From Arthrobacter sp. MYb227 (GTDB taxonomy: Bacteria > Actinomycetota > Actinomycetes > Actinomycetales > Micrococcaceae), in contig NZ_PCPT01000014.1 in assembly GCF_002975435.1 (NCBI RefSeq), positions 58,387 to 93,138 on the forward strand: a stretch of DNA of 34,752 nt, written 5' to 3'. Position 1 is the first letter of the stretch. Each line of letters starts with the position of its first letter. The notes under the pieces were generated by a model. The model made no database searches and had not been told where the DNA came from. It saw only the letters and a list, made by a program, of their open reading frames with translations. Made by a program: the position numbers and the translations under genes. Positions 22,928 to 31,795 of the stretch are shown here, piece by piece.

Positions 22928-25570
22928 CTAGTTATCGGAGCTCAGGGCCTGAGCGGCGAGTGAACGACAAAGCGCATCTCGTTCCTCAAGCAGGATGCGG
23001 CGCAGCGCGCGCGGGGCATCGGGATGTTCGGTAAGCCAGCGATCCACAGTTTCAACCACCGGGTGGCTGGCTTCCGGACTCAGATCCTGGGCGACCGGGA
23101 ACAAACCTCGGATCACCCGGGTGGCTAACCCAATGCTCAGCGTCGCCCAAATATCCTCCAGTGCCGGCCAGTAGGACACATATTGGACATCGAGCATGTC
23201 ACGGGTGCCAAGCTGGAAGCCCGCGGCGGTGGCACTGATTGCCTCGTTAGATAGTGGCTTACCCGTTTGATCGGTGGCGGTAAGCACCGAGTTGAACGCT
23301 GCGGCTTTCACCTCGGTGTCCGGGCGTGCGGCAAGAGCCAGTAGGCGCCCGGCTGTAGCAACTGCCGAGGGGTTGGCGGAGGCATCGGCCTCAAGCGCGG
23401 CATACGAAGTGGCATCAAGGCGGCCCGAGGCTGCCTTGGCCTGCCACAGTGCCCAGCGTAGCTCCTCGTCGACTTCCAGCGAGTCCCAGCTCAGCGTGCC
23501 TTCGAGCAGTGAATCAACGACGTCGGCTGCAACATTTCCGCGGGCCAGCCTGGCAAGTGCGCGGGCCGTGGCGATCTGCATATCACTACCCGGCGCCGCC
23601 TGATCGAGCCATGCCACCATTGAATCGGCGAGCTTGCCGCGCTGTGCATCGCGCTGTGCCGGTGGCAGGAAGGACCCGATGGCGGTGGTTGCCTGCTCCA
23701 GCAGCAAGGAATAGACCGAGGCCTCGGTGACTGCATGCGCGTGGGTGCGTACCGCGGTAAGGAATGCGGCAGCCGGAAGTTTGGCGTCGCGAACCATGTT
23801 CCAGAGAGCCGCCCAGCAGGTGGCTCGGGCCAGCGGATCGGAAAGTGAGCTCAAGTGCTTAAGCAGGGTGGCTAGCGAGCGTTCGTCAAAGCAGACCATG
23901 GCGTAGGTTGCATCGCCATCGTTGGGCAAGATCAGATCCGGGCGCTGGGAACCTACAAGGAAGTCAAGCGATACGCCGTTGCCGGTGAGCTCCACCGCAT
24001 GTGAGGCCGTGCGGCTGAGTTTGCCATCGACCAAGTCGAAGAGGCCGACATTTAACACGTGGGGGTGTTCGATGGGGGTGCCAGTGATCGGATCGGTGCC
24101 CGATTGGGTTAGCGAAGCTGCGGTAGTGAGACCGTCGGCTTCGGTGATCGACAGGCCCAGGACTGGAACACCAGCGCTTTGCAACCAGGCTTTGGCCCAG
24201 GCATCCATGTTGCGGCCCGAGACATCCTCGAGCACGGTAAGGAAATCGGCAAGCGAGGTGTTAGCGAATTCGTGTTTGCGGAAGTATTCACGCGATGCAT
24301 CACGGAATGCTTCTTGACCCACATAGGCCGCAAGCTGTTTGAGCACCGAGGCACCCTTGGCGTAGGTGATGCCATCGAAGTTCTGCTTGGCCGCCTCAAG
24401 ATCGGTAATGTCCGCAACGATCGGGTGCGTGGTGGGCAGCTGGTCGGCGACATAGGCCCAGCCCTTGCGGCGATTGGCGAAGGTAATCCAGGCCGTGGAG
24501 AAGCTGGTTCCCTCATCGACTGCCAAGGTGCCGATGTAGTCGGCGAAGGATTCCTTGAGCCACAGATCATCCCACCAGTTCATGGTGACCAAATCGCCAA
24601 ACCACATGTGCACCATTTCATGCATGATGGTATTTGCGCGGGTTTCGTGCTGGCCCTCGGTGGCCCGGGAGGTGAAAACATAGTTTTCGGTGAAGGTCAC
24701 CAAGCCGGGGTTTTCCATGGCGCCGAGGTTGTATTCGGGGACGAACGCCGAGTCATACTTGCCCCACGGGTAGGGGTATTCGAAGAGTTCGTGGAAGAAA
24801 TCCAATCCCTGCTTGGTCAGATCCAAGATGTTCTGCGCATCAAAGTGCTTGGCAATTGAGGCACGGCAGCTTGCATTGAGCGGGATCACTAGTTCGGTAC
24901 CGTCGGCCAGCGTGCGCGAGTAAGAATCGGTTGCCACGAAGTAGGGACCGGCAAGCACCGTGGTGATGTAGGTGGAAATCGGTAGTGTGGGAGCGAAGTG
25001 CGTGGTCATGGTGCCGTTGCCGTGATCTTCAAGGTGCGCTGGGGACTGGTTTGAGGCAACATGCCAGCCCTGGGGTGCGCGGACGATGAAGGTGAAGGGA
25101 GCTTTGAGGTCTGGCTGTTCAAAGTTTGCGTAGACGCGGCGGGCATCGGCAGGCTCAAATTGTGTGTAGCAATAGGTCTGCCCATCTGCCGGGTCAACGT
25201 AGCGGTGCAGGCCCTCACCGCTACGCGAATAGTGTGAGTGGCCATCGATAATAAGCGTGTTGGGGTTCTCTTCGCCCTGGAGTAGGCCCTCCACATAGAT
25301 GCGTGAACCGATGACAGCACTGGCCGGATCGATGTCCGAGCCATTGAGCGTGATCGATTCGACCGACTCATGAATGTAGTCGAGGAAGGTTTCGCTGGTG
25401 CCACTGGCGGTGAAGACCAAGGTGGTGATGGACCGGTAACCGGTGACCGAAAGATCCTGCGCGGTAGAGATGTCAAGATTCACCTCATAGGAGTGCACCT
25501 TGAGAGTTTGGGCGCGCCATGCTGCTTCATCGCGGGAGAGATTTTCGTTTGGGCCGGTAATTTTTATCAA
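22928..25570 (-). CDS. pepN: Aminopeptidase N (M1 family)
   Basis: The 880-residue protein is an M1 zinc aminopeptidase. The substrate-recognition motif GAMENPG lies near residue 282, the zinc motif HEMVH begins at residue 317, and the third zinc ligand Glu is in LWLKESFADY downstream. The C-terminal 330 residues form the helical ERAP1-like domain. It removes N-terminal residues from peptides in the cytoplasm. The start is uncertain: the frame opens with GTG at 25579, but GAGGGG overlaps that codon, whereas TTG at 25570 has the same purine tract at 8-base spacing, so TTG is chosen. The difference is three residues. The gene converges with the VOC gene; no clear terminator lies between. Confidence 0.94.
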   Translation of the reverse strand: MIKITGPNENLSRDEAAWRAQTLKVHSYEVNLDISTAQDLSVTGYRSITTLVFTASGTSETFLDYIHESVESITLNGSDIDPASAVIGSRIYVEGLLQGEENPNTLIIDGHSHYSRSGEGLHRYVDPADGQTYCYTQFEPADARRVYANFEQPDLKAPFTFIVRAPQGWHVASNQSPAHLEDHGNGTMTTHFAPTLPISTYITTVLAGPYFVATDSYSRTLADGTELVIPLNASCRASIAKHFDAQNILDLTKQGLDFFHELFEYPYPWGKYDSAFVPEYNLGAMENPGLVTFTENYVFTSRATEGQHETRANTIMHEMVHMWFGDLVTMNWWDDLWLKESFADYIGTLAVDEGTSFSTAWITFANRRKGWAYVADQLPTTHPIVADITDLEAAKQNFDGITYAKGASVLKQLAAYVGQEAFRDASREYFRKHEFANTSLADFLTVLEDVSGRNMDAWAKAWLQSAGVPVLGLSITEADGLTTAASLTQSGTDPITGTPIEHPHVLNVGLFDLVDGKLSRTASHAVELTGNGVSLDFLVGSQRPDLILPNDGDATYAMVCFDERSLATLLKHLSSLSDPLARATCWAALWNMVRDAKLPAAAFLTAVRTHAHAVTEASVYSLLLEQATTAIGSFLPPAQRDAQRGKLADSMVAWLDQAAPGSDMQIATARALARLARGNVAADVVDSLLEGTLSWDSLEVDEELRWALWQAKAASGRLDATSYAALEADASANPSAVATAGRLLALAARPDTEVKAAAFNSVLTATDQTGKPLSNEAISATAAGFQLGTRDMLDVQYVSYWPALEDIWATLSIGLATRVIRGLFPVAQDLSPEASHPVVETVDRWLTEHPDAPRALRRILLEERDALCRSLAAQALSSDN

Positions 25571-25714
25571 GTGATCCACCCCTCAATTGAAACATGAAAC
25601 GAGCGTTTGACAATGTTTGGGCGTGAATACGACAAAAGCGAACATCTTCCCCCGGGCGGCGGAAGGAGCAAGGCGCCAAAGACTAGAGCTTAAATCTGGG
25701 ATGACGCCGCGTGG

Positions 25715-26791
25715 CTAGGCCATCAGGACGACGAAGCCGATTCCGAGTGCGGCAACAACGGCCCAGGCACCCAACGCCGCGGCAGAAGAACGGCCGGCAT
25801 TGGCAAAGAGATGGCGCAAGTCAATGGCAAAGCCCAGCCCCACGAGGGCCAAGCCGAGCAAAATTTCTTGCCCGATTTTAGCTCCCTGCAACACCGAGTC
25901 GGGCATCGCGCCCGATGAGCGCAACAGTACGCACACAATAAACCCAAAAACGAACAGCGGTACAAGCGGTGGGCGTTTGGTTTCCGGCGGGGTTACACCC
26001 TTGGCCAGCGCCGCGGCATGCGCGCGGCGGGTGGAAAGTGATCCAAGCACAGAGACTGGCGCCAACATCAGTACACGAACGAGCTTGACGACCACAGCCG
26101 CACCCAGTGCGGTGAGACCGGCGCCCTGTGCCGTTGCAACAACCTGACCCACATCGTGCACCGAGGCACCGACCCAGCGACCGAAATCAAGCTCATTGAG
26201 CCCCAGCCACGTGTTGGCCAACGGCAATACCGCAATGGCAAGAGTGCCACATAGCGTCACCAACGCCACCGGGATGGGTGCGTCCTTGGCGGTGCCGCGC
26301 GCCTGACTCATCGCACCAATGGCACTGGCACCACAAATAGCAAAGCCACTGGCCAGTAGCACCGGCTGATCCCCGGGCAACTTCAAAGCCTTGGCAATTC
26401 CATAGGTTCCGAAGAAGGATCCGGCGACCACCAGGGCAATGAGCCCGATGCCCTTCCAGCCGAGTCCCAAAATATCGGATACCGCTAGCTGGAAACCCAG
26501 TAGAACAATGCCAGCGCGCATGAGCTGCTTGCCGCTCCAACCCATTCCTGCACCGAGGCGCAGCTTGGTTCCCTGGCGCAGCATATTGCCGGCCATGGCA
26601 CCAAAGACCACACAGAGGGTGAGCATGGGAACCATCGGCAATATCAGGTGCGCACCAAAGGCCAGCAACAGCAGGGCTGCCGCGCCCAAGAGACCGGCAG
26701 TGACCTTGCGGCTGAGCCCGGGAAGCACCAGATCTAGTGCGCGCTGAGCAATATTTACCAAGGGGAGGGCTCGTAGTCTTTCAGGAAGCAA
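25715..26791 (-). CDS. YeiH/UPF0324-type putative sulfate exporter family transporter
   Basis: The 358-residue protein has about ten predicted membrane helices and the family motifs GMGWSGKQLMRAGIVLLG, SGFAICGASAIGAM and WVGASVHDVGQVVA. Proteins of this family are annotated as putative sulfate exporters, but transport has scarcely been tested. The long start, TTG at 26791, overlaps the upstream SDR gene by 37 bases; TTG at 26764 lies almost at that gene's stop and would leave a 10-base overlap. Either way the two are probably co-transcribed. No sulfur-metabolism gene is adjacent. Confidence 0.87.
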   Translation of the reverse strand: MLPERLRALPLVNIAQRALDLVLPGLSRKVTAGLLGAAALLLLAFGAHLILPMVPMLTLCVVFGAMAGNMLRQGTKLRLGAGMGWSGKQLMRAGIVLLGFQLAVSDILGLGWKGIGLIALVVAGSFFGTYGIAKALKLPGDQPVLLASGFAICGASAIGAMSQARGTAKDAPIPVALVTLCGTLAIAVLPLANTWLGLNELDFGRWVGASVHDVGQVVATAQGAGLTALGAAVVVKLVRVLMLAPVSVLGSLSTRRAHAAALAKGVTPPETKRPPLVPLFVFGFIVCVLLRSSGAMPDSVLQGAKIGQEILLGLALVGLGFAIDLRHLFANAGRSSAAALGAWAVVAALGIGFVVLMA

Positions 26792-28269
26792 CCGTAGAGA
26801 TCGATGCCGCGTTCGCCATCAACGATTGGTTGGTAGACGCGGGCCGCGCCGTCAATCAGATCCAATGGTGCATGCCAGCCCTCGGCCACCATGCGGACCT
26901 TTGAATCGTGCGGACGCTCGTCGGTGATCCATCCGGTGTCAACAGCTGACATCAAGATGCCATCGGTCTTGAGCATTTCCTCGGCACTGGTGCGCGTGAG
27001 CATGTTCAGCGATGCCTTGGCCATGTTGGTGTGCGGGTGACCGGCACCCTTGTAGCGGCGGGAGAACTGACCTTCCATGGCCGAGACGTTCACGATGTAC
27101 TTGCGATGCGCGTCGGAGGCGGCAAGTGCCGGGCGCAGGCGGGAGGCCAGCAGGAATGGAGCTGTGACGTTGCATAGCTGCACCTCGAGCATCTCCAGTG
27201 CATCGACATCTCCCAGAATCTGCGTCCAGGAGTTCTCGGTGACGACGTCCGGGACCATGCCACCAGCATCGATCGCGGTGCCCGCGGCAATGCGCTCCAG
27301 CGTTGCCGAGCCGGCTGTCATGGCAAGATCCGCAACTGCTTGGGCATCGTAGGTGGTGGGTGTGGCAGGTACCAACACTGAGGAATCTTCCAAGCGGAAG
27401 GCATGCGCCAGGGCCTTGGGGTGTTCGGCCGGGGGATTTGCTTCGCCCCACAGCTCCGGGCCACCGGAGACGAATTCAAGTTCTGCGGGAAGTGGCTGGT
27501 TCTCGGATTCGATCAGGTGCAGGTAGGAGTTTGAGGTGCGTCGTACCGTCTGTGCGGCGTTGTTGATCAGGATATCCAGCGGACCTTCCGCGGCAATCCG
27601 GTCGGCAAGGGCGATGACCTGGGAAGGATCGCGCAGGTCGATGCCGACGATACGCAGGCGGTGGAGCCAATCGGACGAATCTTCAAGGGCGGCAAAGCGG
27701 CGTGCTGCATCGCGCGGGAAACGCGTGGTGATGGTGGTGTGAGCACCATCGCGTAGCAGGCGCAAGGCGATATGCATGCCGATCTTGGCTCGGCCACCGG
27801 TGAGCAACGCACGCTTGCCGGTTAAATCCGCACGAGCATCACGGCGTTCATGGCCCTCGGCGGCGCATTCCGGGCACAAGTAGTGGTGGAAGGCATCGAC
27901 GGTTGTGTAACGCTTCTTGCAAATGTAGCAACCACGTGGCTTGATGTATTCGCCGGCGGTGTGGCCATCGGTTAGTGTGCTTAGGTCAAGGCCGAGTGTT
28001 TCATCATCGAGGCGCTGCGGGGAACCGGTTGCTGTGCGTTCAACAACCGCACGATCCGCGGCGTTGATTGCCGAGCGCTTCTCGTTCTTGCGGTGGCGTT
28101 TTGCGGACTTAAACATCTTGCCTGTGGCGCGGCGGACGGCAATATGCCGTTCGTCCTCGGAATCGAGCTGGTGCACCAGGCTCAGCACCTTGATTGCGGC
28201 TTCAAGCTCGGCAGCGGTAAAAAGTTCTTCGGTACCGGCCTGATCGGCCGCGGAATAATTCTCAGTCAT
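26755..28269 (-). CDS. SDR oxidoreductase with N-terminal helical region and embedded zinc ribbon
   Basis: The 504-residue protein is about twice the normal SDR size. Residues 1-110 are charged and helical; residues 114-135 form a CxxC-x14-CxxC zinc ribbon (Cys114, Cys117, Cys132, Cys135) with HH between. The SDR domain follows from about residue 145: TGGRAKIGMHIA, NNAAQTV, Ser396 in NVSAMEGQF and Lys418 in NMAKASLNM. The position four before Lys418 is Thr414, so the usual catalytic Tyr is absent; Tyr406 lies 12 residues before the Lys. ATG at 28269 is chosen because TAGACT (28285-28280) lies 10 bases upstream and no ribosome binding site is seen. The substrate is unknown. Confidence 0.87.
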   Translation of the reverse strand: MTENYSAADQAGTEELFTAAELEAAIKVLSLVHQLDSEDERHIAVRRATGKMFKSAKRHRKNEKRSAINAADRAVVERTATGSPQRLDDETLGLDLSTLTDGHTAGEYIKPRGCYICKKRYTTVDAFHHYLCPECAAEGHERRDARADLTGKRALLTGGRAKIGMHIALRLLRDGAHTTITTRFPRDAARRFAALEDSSDWLHRLRIVGIDLRDPSQVIALADRIAAEGPLDILINNAAQTVRRTSNSYLHLIESENQPLPAELEFVSGGPELWGEANPPAEHPKALAHAFRLEDSSVLVPATPTTYDAQAVADLAMTAGSATLERIAAGTAIDAGGMVPDVVTENSWTQILGDVDALEMLEVQLCNVTAPFLLASRLRPALAASDAHRKYIVNVSAMEGQFSRRYKGAGHPHTNMAKASLNMLTRTSAEEMLKTDGILMSAVDTGWITDERPHDSKVRMVAEGWHAPLDLIDGAARVYQPIVDGERGIDLYGCFLKDYEPSPW

Positions 28270-28279
28270 GTCGAGATCA

Positions 28280-28285
28280 AGTCTA
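28280..28285 (-). promoter_or_regulatory. -10-like element near the start of the zinc-ribbon SDR
   Basis: TAGACT on the minus strand lies 10 bases before the ATG at 28269. Transcription from it would leave a leader of only about three bases, with no Shine-Dalgarno sequence. Confidence 0.35.
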
Positions 28286-28402
28286 CCGGCAGCAGATCTT
28301 TGGCAGGGCTCAGCAAAACTTACTGGACGATAGCCCAAGCAAAGAGTAGATGGCTGGAGCATTAAACTCGTTGATTCATTTTGCTCGGTGCGTATCTACC
28401 GC

Positions 28403-28687
28403 TCATACAAGCCAGGCTTTATGCCGTCGTCGTGCGCCGCGGCCCTTGCCAGATCCTATGATCAGCCCGCTGGCAAGAAGCACTGCACCAATTGCAAAGA
28501 GTGCCACATACATACGTAGTTGGTAAGGGCCACCGCCAAAATTGCTAAAGGGCTCGGGTCCGCCGATGATCCAGGCGTGGCGTTCGGTGTCACCGTGAAT
28601 GAAAAGGTAGAGGGCGATGGGGCTGAGCATCAATAAAGTACCCCAACTAAATAGAACTCCTGCGGCGATGCCGCGAGCCTTGCTCAT
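28403..28687 (-). CDS. Small two-helix membrane protein
   Basis: The 94-residue protein has two hydrophobic helices, about residues 7-28 and 58-80, with a polar, Gly/Pro-rich loop between and a basic C-terminus (GKGRGARRRHK). By the positive-inside rule both ends face the cytoplasm. ATG at 28687 follows GGGAGA by 8 bases, which supports expression. I do not recognise the family. It stands alone between the zinc-ribbon SDR and the decayed PKD gene. Confidence 0.72.
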   Translation of the reverse strand: MSKARGIAAGVLFSWGTLLMLSPIALYLFIHGDTERHAWIIGGPEPFSNFGGGPYQLRMYVALFAIGAVLLASGLIIGSGKGRGARRRHKAWLV

Positions 28688-28873
28688 CGTATGATCTCCC
28701 TCGATCGCATTTCTCCTTATTCAATCACTGGAGAACGCACAGTCAAGACCCCAAATTGTTACTTGACTTGAGGCAGTTCGAGCTCGACTGAATCGACCGG
28801 GGGATCGGCCCGAAAATATAAGCTGCGCTGCGAAGGCCCTTCTAGTGTTCGATTGCTGCTTGCTGAAGGCTGA

Positions 28874-29831
28874 CTATTCAAATATAGAAGCACAGCCCGG
28901 GCCGCTCGGTTTGGTTCCGCAATCATCAGCAACGAGTACCTTCTTGGTGCGCCAGACACTCATCGTGATCGGCGCACTCGGGACATTTGCCACACCCGGA
29001 ATTGGTGTCCAAGGGCCGCCCTCGGTTGAGTATTCGCCGCGGTAGCGGGTACTGAGGCCAACGCCGTAGTCGCCAGTCTCCTTGTAGACATGGCTGGTTG
29101 AGGTTGCTTCATCGAAGCTATGGTCGGGAACTGCTGTACCCGGGAAATTAAGCGTTCTCAATGCGCCATCGCCGTAATTCCATGCGTAAGCGATAGGAAT
29201 GGCTCGAACTCTTACATCCTGATCAAAGATCACGATGTTGAAATTTTGGGTCGCTGAATCCGCAAATAGATGTGCGTTACCGTTTCGAAGCGAGAAATTC
29301 TCAGGTTGACTGATGATTTTCGAGGCAAGAATTGGAAGTTCACTAAACCGTTCCGGAGTGACTTTTGCGATGTCTTGGGCCGCTCCCGGAACAGTCAGTG
29401 GGGGGTTCACTCGTACAGTAGCTTTGCCGTGATATTGATTGACCTTGGCGAGGGCCGTTTAGGGGTTGGATTAGTCGCATAAGTGGGTAGCTACCGTCAG
29501 GACATGGTGCATCTGTGTTTGCATCGCAGCCCATAAGGTTAACGAGTGCGGGTTCGCATTGGCGGAAATATGTGACGCTGTAACGAATTTTGGGACCGTT
29601 GCTAACAGTCTTTCCTTTGGCTGAGTCCTTGAAATATCCAGATGTAACTCGTTCTTGCGAACTGGCACAACCTGACTGTGCGCTGTTCGCAGATGCTTGC
29701 CCCATGAAGATAGAAGAGCCACAAGGTTCGGGTGTGCTTGAACGGGAAAAGGTTATGGGTGCAACGCCAAGAGAAGCTGAAACAAGTAGGACCATATTAG
29801 CTATGCGTACTAGCTGTCTAAACATCATCAT
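28874..29831 (-). pseudogene. Secreted PKD-domain protein, frameshifted
   Basis: Two overlapping frames encode halves of one protein. The first (29831 to 29343) has a signal peptide (MVLLVSASLGVAP) and a Cys-rich region with CPDGSYPLMRLIQPL. The second (from about 29400 to 28874) carries AWNYGDG and HVYKETGDYGVGLSTRYRG, a PKD-like beta-sandwich. The frames meet in a run of six G on the plus strand (29400-29405; six C in the gene). Removing one C joins them as ...CTSEPPLTVPGAAQ..., a 318-residue protein resembling PKD proteins that accompany DUF6318 lipoproteins in Arthrobacter relatives. The ATG overlaps the DUF6318 stop by 4 bases. It is either a real frameshift or a homopolymer base-call error. 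Function is unknown. Confidence 0.75.
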
Positions 29832-30481
29832 TTTGAGGTCGCGCCAGCTTCAATAAACTCCAAATCGATGACTTTCCAGCCATCGGCATACTGCAAGTAA
29901 AGCGTACCGACCAGTGGAGTCTGGGTTTTTGGTACCGACGCTTGAACTTTCCCTGAAGCTAAATATGCAGTAATTTCTTCTCGATCGAGGAGAAAGCCAC
30001 CAAAACCATCATTTTTGATGACTTTGCTCATTGTCATTGCCAGTTTAGTGACTCCGCCCGCCCGCCAAGCACCAACTGACTTGTTGTAGTCGACTGGATC
30101 AATGATCTGTTTGGCGCATAGGTAGCACGAACGTGACGTTACAGCTTTTATGGGACCCGTGTCGTTGGTGTTATCAGAGTATGTAACGAGGTCAAACCAA
30201 TATTTCGTGAAGGCTACGATGCCGGCTTCGGATTATTCCTTGGCAACATCCGGCATTGGTGGCACTGGCCAGTTTTTTGCCGGCCCATTTGAACTTGCCG
30301 GAACCGGGGTCGGCGTCGGGCTTGGCTTGGGCTGCACGCTCGGTGTTGCGGACGATGGCTGCGTACTTTGTACGGAAGCTGTTGATTCTGCGGGGTCTGT
30401 CGAGGTAGTGCAACCGGTAACGCTTACCAAACAGGTGGTGATTGCAGCAACTGTGACGAGGTTTTTGATTCTGGCAAACAT
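29828..30481 (-). pseudogene. DUF6318-like lipoprotein, interrupted by an in-frame stop
   Basis: Read as one frame, the gene has 217 codons with a single internal TAA (codon 83, at 30235-30233). Before it lie a lipoprotein signal with lipid-attachment Cys24 (SVTGC), a Pro/Ser/Thr linker, and GPAKNWPVPPMPDVAKE. After it, in the same frame, follow SEAGIVAFTKYWFDLVTYS, a CYLC pair, GAWRAGG and YLQYADGWKVIDLEF, matching the rest of the DUF6318 fold. ATG at 30481 follows GAAGG by 5 bases. Everything downstream remains open, so the lesion is recent or a sequence error. The stop codon overlaps the start of the PKD gene (ATGA). The family's function is unknown. Confidence 0.78.
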
Positions 30482-30600
30482 GATTGCCTTCGTTTCGGCC
30501 GGGAGTCGTTTGAACGACATATTAGACCCGTCGCTTGCCCGATGGGAGAGTTATCCCCAACCAAAAGCGAAGTCGTAAGCCCGGGAGCTATGAGTGCGCC

Positions 30601-30641
30601 GGGCAAAGAGAAAGCGGGACCGGATAAATCTCCGATCCCGC
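30601..30641 (-). terminator. Intrinsic terminator of the PspA gene
   Basis: GCGGGATCGGA (minus strand, 30641-30631) pairs with TCCGGTCCCGC (30624-30614), with one G-T wobble, around a 6-base loop and is followed by TTTCTCTTT. It separates the PspA gene from the DUF6318 gene, which must have its own promoter. Confidence 0.8.
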
Positions 30642-30703
30642 TCCAACTTTCAATTTTGGCTTTTAGCAGCGTGGCGTGGCCACGGCGCACGATTCAGGAG
30701 AAA

Positions 30704-31525
30704 CTACGCTCCCGAGGAGTTCTTCTTCATTGCGGCAAGTCGTGCTTCGATCTCGGAAAGCTCGGGTGCCGCCTGAGCCGCGGCGGCTGCCGGAGCTTCT
30801 TCGAGAATGTTGTTGCTGGTCGCCTTCAATGCGGCTAGGCGTGCTTCGATTTCGGTATTCTCACCAAGATCTTCCAGAGCCGCGAACTGCGAATCAAGTG
30901 AAGAAGCAGCAAGCTCCGAGGCACCTAGCACCTTGGCCTCGTCGGCACGAATCTTAGATTCGAAGCGACCGATTTCGCTGGTCGGGTCGCTCAAGTCCAG
31001 CGCCTTGACGGCTTCCATCATCTGGCCCTGGGTCTTTGCATTGCGGGCACGAGCCACCAGTTCATCGCGCTTGGAAATCAATTCCTGACGCTTGGTCTTC
31101 ATGGTGGTTAGACCGGTCTTGAGCTTTTCAACGATTTCGCGCTGTGAAGCAATCGAGGGGGCCAATCCGGCAGCGGTCTTTTCGCTGGCCATCTGGCGTT
31201 GAATGGCAACTGTAGCAAGCTGGTTGAACTTGTCTGCGTTTACAGCATCGCCAGCGGCGAGAAATTCTTCGGCCTTATTAGAGGCGGCAAGTGCCTTGTT
31301 GCCCCACGTGGCGGCCTCTTGTACAGCCTTCTTGTGGTCTTCTTCCTGCATGCGCAGGTTTCCGATGGTCTGGGCTACGGCGGCCTCGGCCTCGGCGATG
31401 TTGTCCGTGTAGTCACGTACCGACTGGTCCAACATCTTTTGTGGGTCCTCGATAGAATCCAACGCAGCGTTTGCGTTGGCCTTACCGATTTTGAAGATTC
31501 GGGAGAAAAGTGACTGCTTCGCCAT
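30704..31525 (-). CDS. PspA/IM30 family membrane-stress protein
   Basis: The 273-residue protein begins SLFSRIFKIGKANANAALDSIEDPQKMLDQ, the amphipathic first helix and helix-2 text of PspA/IM30 (ESCRT-III-like) proteins, followed by about 180 residues of coiled coil. A variable Ala-rich linker leads to a C-terminal segment in which EIEARLAA(L/M)K occurs twice, near residues 220 and 260, a short internal duplication. These proteins coat and stabilise the inner face of the cytoplasmic membrane under stress. ATG at 31525 fits the family start; the ribosome binding site is weak. The gene is monocistronic, with no PspBC or ClgR-type regulator adjacent. Confidence 0.93.
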   Translation of the reverse strand: MAKQSLFSRIFKIGKANANAALDSIEDPQKMLDQSVRDYTDNIAEAEAAVAQTIGNLRMQEEDHKKAVQEAATWGNKALAASNKAEEFLAAGDAVNADKFNQLATVAIQRQMASEKTAAGLAPSIASQREIVEKLKTGLTTMKTKRQELISKRDELVARARNAKTQGQMMEAVKALDLSDPTSEIGRFESKIRADEAKVLGASELAASSLDSQFAALEDLGENTEIEARLAALKATSNNILEEAPAAAAAQAAPELSEIEARLAAMKKNSSGA

Positions 31526-31795
31526 GATGGGGGATGTGCTCTCTGTTCGTGTTCCGCAACCATTAACTCTATGCGATAGAAGCCACCCAAATAAACAACT
31601 GTTACCGGGTAGCCGGTGCGCTTCTGGTGAACAAAAGGCGTGGGCCGATTCGCCGTACATACTTTCACGAGGAGATTACTTCTTGGTTGTCTCACCCCGG
31701 CGCTTATTTTCGCCATTGTCATCAACGCTCGCGCACAGTGACAAAACCACCCGCTGGCGAGCCTAGACGCTGAGATTTTACCCGTAGCTGCGGAA
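31526..31795. other. Intergenic region upstream of the PspA gene
   Basis: This 270-base stretch separates the PspA gene start from the stop of the NADP-binding protein gene. It must contain the PspA promoter, but I see no convincing -35/-10 pair and no obvious operator. The open frames here have no recognisable content. Confidence 0.5.

Noticed and set aside
28759-28959. Minus-strand 66-residue frame overlapping the end of the PKD gene
   Set aside because: It could be a third fragment of the PKD protein, but the PKD frame already ends in a Cys-containing tail plausible for the family, so no further frameshift is needed.
29343-29410. Programmed +1 frameshifting to join the two PKD halves
   Set aside because: The site has a C run but no known slippery signal, stimulatory structure or downstream stop typical of programmed sites; with a second lesion in the adjacent gene, mutation or sequencing error is simpler.
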